Assembly (NCBI GenBank): GCA_008704415.1
Contig: VXIS01000116.1
Location: forward strand, 1 to 64,000
Length of the DNA stretch: 64,000 bases
DNA from: Sphaerosporella brunnea
Lineage: Eukaryota; Ascomycota; Pezizomycetes; Pezizales; Pyronemataceae
Direction of reading: 5' to 3'
Positions 38,279 through 48,986 of this stretch are shown in pieces (the stretch's first letter is position 1; each line of letters begins with the position of its first letter). The position numbers and the translations under genes were made by a program. A model generated the notes under the pieces. That model did no database searches and had not been told where the DNA came from. It was given only the letters and a program-made list of their open reading frames with translations.

Positions 38279-38872
38279 TACCTCATGCCGGTATGGAAAA
38301 AACGAGTCTTGTTAAAGCGATGGAGTTTCTTTTATGGCGCCCGGGTTCCTTTACGGTTACATTGATGTATCCTTTTTCGTAATACATTTTTCTTTCTATC
38401 TCTTCGTAGCCGCTTTTCTATTTCTGTTTTTTTTCTTTTCTCTTTTTGGTCCTTTGGAGGAGCGTGTTTTTGAGCCCGATACCTTTTGATTTGTTTATGA
38501 GATTGTAATGAGCAACGGTTTGTTTACGGTGTGCGTTAGTCTGCGAGTGCGTTCTTATGAGCCTACATCCACCAATAAGGATGGTAATGGCGGGCTAGAT
38601 TACTTACTCTAGTAGGCGCCTATCAAACCAATGGAGCCACGAGCTATCTACTATAGCTGCATAACCAATCTACTCTAGACTATAGTACTGTAGATCTTCT
38701 CGAAGCGCTGATCATGCTTTATAGCCCGGACAAGGTCTACAAGTCGATGTTGACGAATAGGACGAGCGATCAATAATGACGTACAGCACGATGGAATTGG
38801 ACGGACTGTATCAAGATGGGAGTGACAACTAGGTAGGTAAAAGCCTGACTGGGATATCCAACAGAAATATAA
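38279..38872. other. Intergenic, convergent 3' flanks
   Basis: T-rich sequence at 38390-38450 is the likely 3' untranslated region of the upstream gene. Several CTACTCTAG/CTATAG-like short palindromic motifs occur at 38605-38700. No gene is seen. Confidence 0.35.
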
Positions 38873-40042
38873 CTACATCGCCGTATTCTGCTCTACAATC
38901 ATCTTCGCAAACGCCGCAAAGTCCATCTTGTCATCCACCATCTCGTGGAGATTTGGCTCTACACCGTCCGTTAGCCTTGCATTCGTTTCATCGCCCATCC
39001 GGGAAACTCACGAGTAAACACCGCCAAAGTGTTCCTCGCCACGCCAGCCCCCTTGCTCGGCCGCATGCCTCGCACGAGGTGCGGCACAGCCTTGAACCGT
39101 CCCCTCGTGATCCTCTCCAGCGCCTCACCGGTCTGGAACGCCAACGCATCCCTCGGAATGCCAACCTTGACGATATTCCCGGTGCGGTCCTTGATGTACA
39201 GTCCGGCCTCCTTATCCGGGGGCCCGCTCTCCAGCTCCTGCAGCTCCACCTTCTCGGGGCTAAACACCGGCGGGTTCGCCGCCTCGTCCACATACATGGC
39301 GCTGGTAAGCCCGGTCAAGCACCCATGGTCCAGATGCGTCCCGCACCACGAATCCAGATCCTCCTCGCCATCCGCCGCAGCGTCCTTCGGCGGCGGAAAG
39401 TAATGCAACAGCCGCGCCTTCGTCGTGGTCGACGTCTTCACCACGTGCTCCAAATACCCCTTCCCATAGCCATCGATATTTTCCTCGGCATACCGATCGC
39501 ACGCGCGGGCCACCAACGCGGCGGTATCAATAATCAGCGAGCAGAGCTCTTTGCACGTCTCTTCAAACCCCGCCAGTTGCGTCGGCCAGACGTTCCCCGC
39601 GGTATACTCGGCAAAATCGGGGTAGCGATCGGCACCGTCTGCGCCGTCGAGAGATGGGTCCTTATAGAACGCGCAGTTGACGTAGTAGCTCCCCTTCAGC
39701 GTGTCTACACGCCCGTCCGCGCTCAATGTCTCCTTCCCGCACGACCACCCGACCAGATACTTTGCGTGCGGAGCCTCGAGCGCTGCGAGCGCGTCCGCTG
39801 GCAGCGCGGCGATGTGAGAGGCGTATGAGAGGAGCCGTGTGCGTAGCTCTTTGAAACGCGGTGGGAGCGAGTTCACCACGATTATGCCCAGCGAGTCCGG
39901 GCCGAAGGCTTTCAGTAGCGCCGAGGAGGAGACGGAGCCTGCAGGGGTTAGGTGCGGGGGGGCTACATAGCTATCTAGCAAGGAACTGACCGGATTCTAG
40001 GTCGGAGAGAGGAACGGTGACGGGGTCGGCGGTGGTATACAT
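38873..40042 (-). CDS. 2-oxoglutarate/Fe(II)-dependent dioxygenase family protein
   Basis: Three exons on the minus strand (39991-40042, 39012-39938, 38873-38958) encode 354 residues. The fold is of the isopenicillin N synthase/plant 2OG-oxygenase type: an N-terminal part with LGIIVVNSLPPRFKELRTRL, then the iron-binding HxD in GTHLDHGCLTGL at about residues 219-221, and a likely distal His in AVPHLVRG at about 304. RNTLAVFTQPN closes the jelly roll. The first exon gives VTVPLSDLESG, typical of such proteins (short Pro-Leu-x-Asp-Leu start), and the last intron restores a family-like end. The substrate is unknown. No biosynthetic cluster surrounds it, so a role in secondary metabolism is not supported by context. 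Confidence 0.87.
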
Positions 40043-40838
40043 CTTGAAGCTGCTGCTGTAGGCCGGGAGCGCTGTTTGCGCTTCTTATATAACTACCACG
40101 GGGGGTTTGTTTGGCGGGGGTGATGTTTTTTTGGCCGATAGCCGGCCGCACTTCGGCGTCGCCCGTTGTTCGCCACACCTTAAATAAATGCATGTGTCAA
40201 AACAACGCTGTGGAAATGGTGCATATCTGGGGTAGCGATCAATCTTTGATGAAGCACGTGCCCAAAGCTACGGCCACCGCCGGTGGTGGTGGCGTTGGAT
40301 GAGTACATCTACTAGAGTACAGATGCCTTAAGATGATGTGACTCCTTTCACAACTCTTACCGGAACTCTTGTTCTACTTAGTTGCAGACTCATCTCGAGC
40401 AAACGAGATGATCAGTCTCCATTTGAGAACGCCCAGACTGAGTGACATATTGTGAAGCTAGCCATACAGAGCAAATATGTGCGCTGCTGCAAGTCCTCCT
40501 CCTCTAGCTAATACCTAGGCCTGGAGAAAGGTATTTTCCGTCCCGGTTGGCGTTGTGTAGTAAAAAATGGAAACTTACTTGCGTAAGTTCATGGAAGGTG
40601 CTCAAGATTTCTTTTGACGAGTGTGCGAGAATGCACACCTCTGATGCGTCTAGATCTCGGCGCCACAACTCTAACCTCCGCCATTTCGCCTTGAACGTTA
40701 ACCGCAACAGCCAAAACATCTTGGCCGATGGCCTCCAAGCGCCATACGCGATCAGCACTCTCCAGTACCTCCAACGCTCGCACCCTCATCATCTCGAACG
40801 CCAGCCATAAATAAGTCCCCCGGCGGCGGCGCTTCTAC
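40043..40838. other. Intergenic, dioxygenase promoter side
   Basis: Promoter-side spacer of the dioxygenase and the following + ORF. A GGTGGT-type short repeat lies at 40277-40295. No supported gene. Confidence 0.35.
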
Positions 40839-41360
40839 ATGTCCCGCTCCTCCTCCCGCTCCCCCTCCTCCTGCAGCTGCTGCCCCAGACTCAAATCCCT
40901 CTTCCGTCGCCGCCGCCGCCGCCGCACGAGAATGTCTGAAGTCGACCTCATCGCAGTCACGGGGACGGAACGGGGGCTGGCAGAGACGCGGAGTATTGAT
41001 GAGGTTTTGGCGGGGAGCTTCGTTGTGGAAGCTCGTGTTGCCGCCGCCGCCGCTGCTGCTGCTGCTGCTGCTGCGAGGGAAGCGTCTGATGAAACAGCTG
41101 CAACTGCGGAGGAAGAGGAGAAGGAGTCAAGGGAAACTGTTCCAAGTGCTAGCCCGGCAGATGAGCATGCAGAAGAACCGCCTGTTGAGAGCGAGACACC
41201 GGCGGCGGCTGAGATCCACGCCTCACCCAACAACAACAACTTGAAGCCGTCGCGAGTTCCGGTGCCGGTGCGGACGTCCCGATCCAGCTACCGGGCTCTG
41301 GAACCGGGGCGAGCGAGGAGGAAGTCGCTGAAGCCTGAGAACCCGCCTTGGAGGATATAG
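40839..41360 (+). CDS. Hypothetical Arg/Ala/Glu-rich ORF
   Basis: An uninterrupted frame encodes 173 residues. It has an Arg run (FRRRRRRRTR) near residue 22-31, an Ala run (about residues 67-79) encoded by GCC/GCT repeats, a Glu-rich acidic stretch, and a basic, Ser/Pro-rich end (RARRKSLKPENPPWRI). A second start Met at about residue 32 would remove the Arg run. Low complexity makes open frames on both strands likely, and the minus-strand frame is almost as long. The + frame is preferred for its EVDLIAVTGTERGLAETRSI block, which has mixed composition. No family is recognised. Confidence 0.4.
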   Translation: MSRSSSRSPSSCSCCPRLKSLFRRRRRRRTRMSEVDLIAVTGTERGLAETRSIDEVLAGSFVVEARVAAAAAAAAAAAAREASDETAATAEEEEKESRETVPSASPADEHAEEPPVESETPAAAEIHASPNNNNLKPSRVPVPVRTSRSSYRALEPGRARRKSLKPENPPWRI

Positions 41361-44300
41361 GTCTGTGCTGTTGCGCTACCTAGCTGCTAGAGGAGAGGAA
41401 CTTTATCAAAGCTTGTTTGCTGGCGGCGATGTGCACAGTTGTCTTTTGTCTATTTTTTTTTTTTTTTTTTTGTTTTTCGTTGCTCTGAAACCCGATCAAA
41501 CATTCACCCAAACCAGCTCATAGTGTTTCAGCCCGGCTCGCAATTGTCAACAGACCAAAATAAACCCCACGCTTCTAGCTGCTCACAAAGACCCGGGTCC
41601 GTGCGCGCAGTTTCAGCGAGAAGTCGAGTCCATCCAAGACAGCCGCAAACGGCGCCAACAAAACAAAACAAACAAAAGTTGCCCGCTGCCGCTGTGGAAC
41701 ATGTACACGGGAACTTGCCTATTATAATACTACTATCACTGTATGGTTTTGATGCTATGATATACTATGATAACTTATCCATTGTTGGCCAGGTTTGAAA
41801 ACAACCAACAACTCCTGGCGGTGGTACATATGGGAGCTCTGGCGCGCGTGGAAGCCATGATCCTGCAGCTCCGTCGCGTCGGATCCTAGAAATACAAATA
41901 AAGAATAATTTCGTTACACATGTACCTACATGTATGTATGTAAGATAGTACTCACGCTTTTCGCAGGTGTGCTTTATCTTTATTAATGGGAGAGAAATTT
42001 ATGCTGTGTGATCCCGGGATCGGTTATGAAGTCCCGGATAGATAGATACATAGGCGAATTTTGCTGAAGCGATGGCAGAGGATGTCTCAGGACTGTTGCA
42101 GCATGTGGATGGGCTTGGCGGTATAGGGGATGACTCTGCGGTGGTGTTTTGGTGACGCGAAGTCCTGGCAAGCTACCTCTGCAGTTGTATGTGTACATAT
42201 GTTGCAGTGTACCATCATGAGGACTGCGGATTTAATACCTGTGCCCTACCAGATTAACGAGTAGGTATACGTAGCTGATTGGAGATTCCAACTCTCTCTC
42301 ACATGGGATATCTGTTATTGTTGTCGTCAGAGATTAGACCAGGTACATATGTAGCTTTTGCAGTCACACATCATGTGAGGCAGGTAGGAGAATAATGGGC
42401 CGATAGTTCAACCGGGGAATGTTGAGTCGGACTGCAGATCCTTCGGTCGTTCATTTTATAGTCGGAGGAGTATATCAGCTATCTTCCGAGAAGGCGTTTC
42501 CCGCTGTATCTACTCTAGAGTGGAGTGGGGAATTTGAATGTTGTGTTGGGAGCAGATTTCCGATGTTATTTATTGTTGGGGGATCCTCACCGAAAAAGCC
42601 GGCTTCTTTTCCTAAATTTCTAGATTGCGGTTACAGTACGGACCATGAATTGGACTGGTTGATAACTGGTTGATAATTCTGGTGGTGTTTTCGGACGGGC
42701 TGATTGTACGTTCCTCACCACTTTTGCAAGTGCGGACAAGCTACTCCGACAGCGGATACGGCGTGAGGGGGCGGTGCAAGTTTGGGATGTGCATCGCCAA
42801 CCACAGCGCTGGGTCAGTATTCGTACTACCTGTACGTACTATGTACGGGGGCTAGTATTCGTGCGGTGCGACAGGGGTGAGGACAGCTTACCTCTTCAAG
42901 GCAACACCATTCCTTTTATGGTCGCTTTTGTGGCTGAATCACGCCAGGCTGTGGCTTGCCACGCAACTTCAAATTTTTAATTCAACCTCATCGCCAGCCC
43001 ACTCGACACCACAATTTATTACCTGTTACACCAGCTTCACCTAATGGATCGCTTTCTATTACTACCCAAACAAAATAAAAATGTGGTGGTGGTTTGATGA
43101 AGTTGGTTTTTGTGTTGTTTCCCATTCAAAAAGCGGTCGGCGGAAAAAGTACCTCCACGCCATATGCTGCTTCATCTCACTCCAGGGATGCCGCAACATC
43201 TCCGAGAAACCAAAAAAGGTATCCTCGCTCGAGAATTTTGTGGCTTCGCATTTTGAAAATTTTGCGTGGTCGTCGAGTCATTCAGTGGCGGTTTGTCCTC
43301 GCAAAGCATGCGCTGATTTCTGACCCGAACGAGTCGCCGCGCATGCAAGGGGTATTATTTTATCTGCATGTGCTGCTTTGCCGACGGGAGTTGAGTTCAA
43401 GGGACGGCGAACACACATGACGGAAAGCTGCAGCACTTCCCGTTCTCGTGGCGAGAGAGGAGAAGGAGGGGGAGGAGAGCGAACCCGAGATGACGGAACC
43501 GGCGTTTCGGGAGGGGCCTGGTCCCTGCTTGTGCACCATCATCCATCTGCCAGGCAACAACAGGGCCCACCCAACAAATGCAACAGCAATAACAACAGCC
43601 ACCCGGCGTTTCCAAGTTAAGTTGACTATCGTGTTATCAGGCGTGCGGACAGCACAGCGGGCGCACGGAGAGTGGTTGCGTAGGGCCGGGCATGTGAGGC
43701 CCAGGGCGGCGATGTCGATTGATCGGTTCCTGGATAGACCCGACGGACCAACGTCCGAGATGCTGCATGGCCCACTTGCAAAACTCTCCTTTTCGCTTGC
43801 GTCGACGCAAAATCAGCAGCCTTATTGCACTTGCTTGCCTTTGCCTGTCTTGTGCCCCTGTCGTCATCTCTCCTCCCCAATCAGTCCGCGCTGGGCGACG
43901 CCTTGCGCATCTCCTTCCCGCTACGTCCCGTCGAAAGGAACCACATCCACACACCACCTCTGCTGTGCATACCAACTGTCCACCACCACCACCACCACCA
44001 CACTCCTTTCCTTTTGTCACTCTCACACCCAACAACACAACAACAACCCACCCCCCCCAACATCGCTCGCTTCGACCCACGGAGAGGAGAATCTCTCCCC
44101 GGTCAACCGACTACCCGCCCCCCCCCCCCCCCCATCTGCCTTTTCCCTCACCCTCGTTTGGCGCTTTCCTTCGATTCGACACCACCCTCGCTTGATCGTT
44201 CAGTCATTTCATACTCCGCCATTTGCAATCCACAATTCCATTCCTCTGTTTACCCACTCATGTCATGCTTCAACAATAATCAACTGCAAGCATATAACTA

Positions 44301-44706
44301 AGCAGAAATCCAATTTCGTTCCACTAGCTGCGACCCTCTCGTATCCATTGGCCACTCTCTCTTCAGCGCATCGCAGTAACTGTAAGCTACTTTGAAATCC
44401 CCGATTCGCTGCCGCCCAATGACGCTCCTGCGTTCTGTGGGCGGCAACAATAATAAGGCATCAGGTGAACAAAGAGCGGCCAGGCTGACGGCGTCAATAG
44501 AAATCCAAGAAAGGCATTCCTCACAAACTGCGCCGATCCCGAATCCTAGCACGCCGGCTTTGATACGCTGCCAATCCTTCGCAGTTGCTGCGGCTTCATC
44601 TCCAGAATAGTCTATCCTTAGCACAAACATCTCTGATCCTGCACGACATCCTCCCCAGTCTGCATCTGTCAACTCGAGGCGGCATCGTCCGTCTCAGTTG
44701 AAAAGT
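41361..44706. other. Long spacer with low-complexity leader
   Basis: 41.4-43.4 kb holds no gene that I can support. From 43.4 to 44.7 kb the sequence becomes pyrimidine- and CA-rich, with CCA repeats at about 43979-44003 and a C run at 44113-44132. It is most likely the promoter and long leader of the gene at 44707. Confidence 0.4.
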
Positions 44707-47470
44707 ATGGAGTCCCCAGCTGTGGAAACAGTTCCCGGCGAGCCGATTCCGCTTTACCGCAAACCGTCCCAGGAATCTTCGCCGCCTCCTTCCCCTGCGT
44801 CTCGTACCTCCTCGCTGGAAGGTCATGATGCGGATCCGGCACTGAAGAGCCAACAAACTTTACCATCTTTTTCAGCAGAATCGCTGGCCTCTTCGAAACC
44901 GTCCACTCTCGATGCAGATGCATCTACTACACGTCCGAGACATCCTGGAAGACAAGAGACGCCACCATCGCCGCCCAATTCAGTGCTGTTGAATACCAGA
45001 GGGGAAGGAAGATCGCCTGTCACTGGCGATTCTTCCCCGCGGGAAACAATGGGAGCCGAGGTTTCAAAAACAGCACAAGATGCCGAAACACCGAACAGCT
45101 CATTGATGGACAGGTTTTCTAGGGCCTTTAGGGGTCATAAACGGGGCAGTTCGGAAAACAGTTGGTCCACAAAGGGCGGCTATGGCAGGCACAAGAAAGA
45201 TAACTCAAATTCAACAAATACTACCGCCAATCCCCTCTCATTGACCCGGATACAGACAGCAGCTTCTTCCAAAACATCATTGCAGGATGAGCCTGATTCG
45301 GCAGAACGGTTGCTATTTTTCTCATACAGCCAGGATGGCAGCCCTGTAAGCCCTAACAGTACCGGTCAAGGAACAGGGAGGGGCTTTGGAAGAAGGGTTA
45401 TGAGGGGTGGCGAGGTCAGAATCGAGATATCGCAACAGCAGTTGCCAGGAATTGATGATACCACGGGGAACAGCGACAACAGCATGAAGTACTACGACTA
45501 TTACACGAAGTCAAACGCATCCAGACAAGAAATTGAAAGTGCCTCCGACAACGATGGGCAGGCATTTCAGTTTACGCCATCGGCAGCGCGGCGGCAGCAG
45601 GGACTTGCACGCAAGCCAACCGTTGAAACAGAGTCTTCGTCTGAAAGCCGAGAGCGGAGGTTCGTCGAAGATTCTATGGCTCGCAGATTCGAAGGATTTC
45701 ATTTTGGGGTCGGAAGTGACGGCGCAAATTCGCCAACTCCGCCAGTTCCTGGTCTTCCACGAGCTGACAGTGACACCTCTTCAAGGCCTATCAACGCAGA
45801 TAGCAGAAAGCCTAGCAGCAATGTCCTAAGCCAAATGTCGCAAACCGGTTCGAGCGCCTCTCGAAGCCAATCCTCGTCCACCAGAAATGCCACAATTGGG
45901 AGTAGCTCGGGACGACCAGGGTTGAACAGAGGCCCTTCATCGAGTTCGTTCATCATACAAGGGGGAAGACTCTCCCCCCAGAGGGGTAGCCCGGAGGAAC
46001 TCTCTCAAGAGCTCAAGAGACTTAGCAAAATCTCAGCCGGGAGCGGTGTGAGCGGACTGGCCATCGTTGTTACTGCCGACGGTGCTGCGTCCTCCCACCG
46101 CACAGTGGATCATGATGATGATGACTCCTACGAGGGGCCCAGGTGGACGAGAGAAGAGAAGGGCAAAGGAAGAGCTGCATCATCGGAGCCTGGAACCCAT
46201 GACCAGAGAAGCCACAGCCGCTCGATGAGCGGCCGCAGTGCGTGGACTGCCGGTACCGAACACACACGCACCAGCGATAGCAACGATGACTCTCAGAGCC
46301 TACTCCCAGCACTTCCGGAAATCAAACAGACCAGAAAGTTGTTGTCACAGGAACCCAGTAAAGATGTTTTGGTGCAACTAGCGGACCCGAGATACGAGTT
46401 GTAAGTTTGCCATTTGCGGCCCCGCGTCGGCCACTTGCATAGAAGTATTGTTAACCGCATCAAGCTCTTACCGAATGCGCCAAACATCGGATGATGAGCC
46501 GATACTTGTTCCACAGTATCGTTACGACGTGCCATTCCCGAACCGCAACGCTTTGAGCTCGCCCAATTTTGCGCGACCACCCAAGACCGCAGATGGCAAT
46601 GTCTATTCGTCACTGGGACATCGCATGAGTGGTTCTATTCTCAGGCGACCTCCTAGTGCCATACTTCGTTCACCCGTGGGCACCATTCCCCAGGGCGATG
46701 ATACGTATGATCTTCGCCCAAAGACCACCCCAGATCAGCAACGAGGTAGCGGCATGTTTTTGTCGAAAAGCTACAACGACATGGATTCTCTCGTTCACCC
46801 GGCGCTGAGGGCATCAAACAAACCTAGGGATGTTATCAGCATGACCAGCTTGGAGGACTTCAGCTCTGGACTCAGAGGCGTGTCGTTTACGGGCGAACGA
46901 GTCGACACGGCGGGAACTTACCGGAATAAACCAACGTCCGAGGACGGCCAGAGAACCACATGCAGCAACAACAACAACAACAACAACAACAACAACGAAA
47001 GCAACAACAAAGGCAACAACGAAAGCAAAAACAAAAGCAACAACAACAACGATCGGCTCCGGCCACCGCCAGAAGCACAACGTTCTAGTTGGAATTCGTC
47101 GCGCTTCCTCAATCAGCTCCCAGTACGTCCTAGAGAATTTATGCGCCGGTCCTTGACGCCGCATCTCTACAACCCTCAGGACATCTACATAGACCAGTCG
47201 AAGTTTGACCCAACCGAGAACCGTGAGAGGCAGCAGAAGATTGGGCGCATGCTTCTTGCGGTCTGTCTACTGTTTCCCCCGATGTGGTTTGTGATGGCGG
47301 GTGGTGGATTCGATCCCTTTGTGGCCAATTGGACCCGCGGAAGCATTCGCAAGGTTGGAAGCATCGAGAAGAGGCTTGCTTTGATCCTTGCCACCGTCGT
47401 CTGCCTTGGCGCAGTCATCGGAGTGGTGGTTGGTGTCAGTATTGCGGCTACCAGTGGTGCTCATGGATAG
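44707..47470 (+). CDS. Large serine-rich protein with two C-terminal TM segments
   Basis: Two exons, 44707-46400 and 46465-47470, encode 899 residues. About 800 residues are Ser/Pro/Thr/Gly-rich and probably disordered, with many SP and basic-SP sites (SPPPSPASRTSS, RLSPQRGSPEEL). An Asn tract encoded by AAC repeats lies around 46965-47050. The C-terminus has YIDQSKFDPTENRERQQKIG, then hydrophobic segments at about 827-847 (MLLAVCLLFPPMWFVMAGGG) and 869-892 (LALILATVVCLGAVIGVVVG). This is the layout of a fungal serine-rich integral membrane protein: a long N-terminal tail and a two-helix membrane hairpin. The function is unknown. The intron is supported by a GTAAGT donor; the acceptor CAAG is weaker but the only one that keeps the frame well. 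Confidence 0.82.
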
Positions 47471-48293
47471 GTGAAGCTTGGGACACGATTTGTGTGACGA
47501 GCGGAGGGAATACCTGCAGCACTATGATACCCAGGCGTTTCTATTCAAAATCTGCAATGCATTATTAGCGAATGGTTTCTTTCTTTTTTCTTTCTTTTTT
47601 TGTTTACTTTTTTTCCCCCTGCGTTGGTATTAATTTCACAAGATACATGGTCTGGGTCTGGGAGTTATTTGTCCTTTTCACGTTCGGATTGCGCATACAC
47701 ACTCTCAATTACGTTTTACAGCTCCTCACCTTACTACAACTATCTTTTCTACTCCTTCATGTATATCATTTTAGGGATCGGGAAGGGTTTGCGAGATCTG
47801 ATTTTTGCCCCTTTTTTTGTCCGTTTCTGTGTTTTGCTTTTGGCTATGGGGGATCCATCATCGAGTCGATCATTTGTTTGGGATCGGGGGCTGCACATAA
47901 CGCGGGCGTGCAACTTTCGTTAAATTTCCTTTTTTGTCACCGGGGAGGGCGGGCGGGTTGAGGGGGTGTGGGCACTCTTAGCTTATGCCTGGTGGGAGAG
48001 AGCATGGCCCAATAGAAGCAGCATTCGGCAGTGGAAGAGATGAAGGATATGTGGGGTGAGGAGCAATATCAGATTTGGCGTGAAACTTGAAATCGCGGTT
48101 TCTGTGCAACGTTGACGGCTCAAGTCACAATAACTCACCCGGTGGCGACGATCTTGGGCGCGGGCCGCGGAAAACAAGTGTCCACCGCAACCTAAACCTT
48201 CCGCCCATCTTCCGCCTGGGGGCCCGGGCGGTCACCCACCTTCACTTCCCTTTCCGTCACCTCCTCACGGGGTATATATAATCGTACTCAACG
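47471..48293. other. Intergenic
   Basis: T-rich sequence at 47577-47620 marks the 3' flank of the serine-rich gene. A TATATATA stretch at 48273-48280 lies very close to the next start codon. No other gene was seen. Confidence 0.4.
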
Positions 48294-48707
48294 ATGCGCG
48301 ACGACGACGAAGTCCCACTCGACCACCGCGACCCGCCGTCGAATACGGGGCCACAAGACACGTCCCAACGGCACGGACTGGGCATCGCGTTCCCGTGCGC
48401 CGTCATCGTCATCCTGCTCGTCACGATCCCAGCGTTCGTGGTGATACGCCGCCGACGGCTCGGGCGGCGGCGGCGACACCAGAGGTATGAGGCCATCGTT
48501 GGCGAGAGGGATTGGTATCCTTCGCCGTCGCCGCCCCAGCAGCAGCAGCCGCAGCAGGTCGAGTTGGTCGAGGTGATGAGGAGGGAGCCGCGTGAGCGCG
48601 GCGAGTATGAGTTGCCCAGGCGGCATGTTGGGGCTTTGGGAGAGGAGGACGAGGGGGGGCCGCCCGGGTATGAAGAGGCTGTCGCGATTGGGGAGGTGAA
48701 GAAGTAG
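48294..48707 (+). CDS. Small single-pass membrane protein with PPxY motif
   Basis: The frame encodes 137 residues. A short acidic N-terminus (MRDDDEVPLDHRDPP) is followed by a hydrophobic segment at about residues 30-51 (IAFPCAVIVILLVTIPAFVV), then an Arg-rich stop-transfer (IRRRRLGRRRRHQRYEA), a Gln/Pro-rich part and an acidic tail with GGPPGYEEAVA. PPGY is a PPxY motif, the ligand of WW domains such as those of Rsp5/NEDD4-type ubiquitin ligases. A role as a membrane adaptor for ubiquitylation is inference from the motif only. A TATA-like stretch ends only 13 bases before the ATG, which is odd for a start codon. The opposite-strand frame of 159 codons is less convincing. Confidence 0.6.
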   Translation: MRDDDEVPLDHRDPPSNTGPQDTSQRHGLGIAFPCAVIVILLVTIPAFVVIRRRRLGRRRRHQRYEAIVGERDWYPSPSPPQQQQPQQVELVEVMRREPRERGEYELPRRHVGALGEEDEGGPPGYEEAVAIGEVKK

Positions 48708-48986
48708 TAGCTGTTTTTGTGTAATGTATAATTCATTACTTTTACTTTTACTGTTGTTTTTTTTGGTTTCTTTTTTGGTTTACATTTACTGTTAGTTTTA
48801 CTTGTACATTTAATTTTTATACGTACATACAGGTAGGTTATCGTAATCTACCTGTAGCTACTACCCTTTACAAGAAGAAAGAACCATGTGCCCCGTTTCC
48901 GTGGTAGGTCTGGGATGGTTTCCTTGCCATCCAATGATGTAGTAACGTCGTGGACAGACAAAATCATCTCTTCCTTGGATGGCCGC

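Noticed and set aside
40835..41239. Minus-strand Ala/Ser-rich frame of 134 codons.
   Set aside because: It is the mirror of the trinucleotide repeats in the plus-strand ORF, with no non-repetitive core.
43448..44395. A 315-codon plus-strand frame.
   Set aside because: It is dominated by Thr/Pro/His runs from CCA, CA and C tracts and lies directly upstream of the 44707 gene; it reads as promoter and leader.
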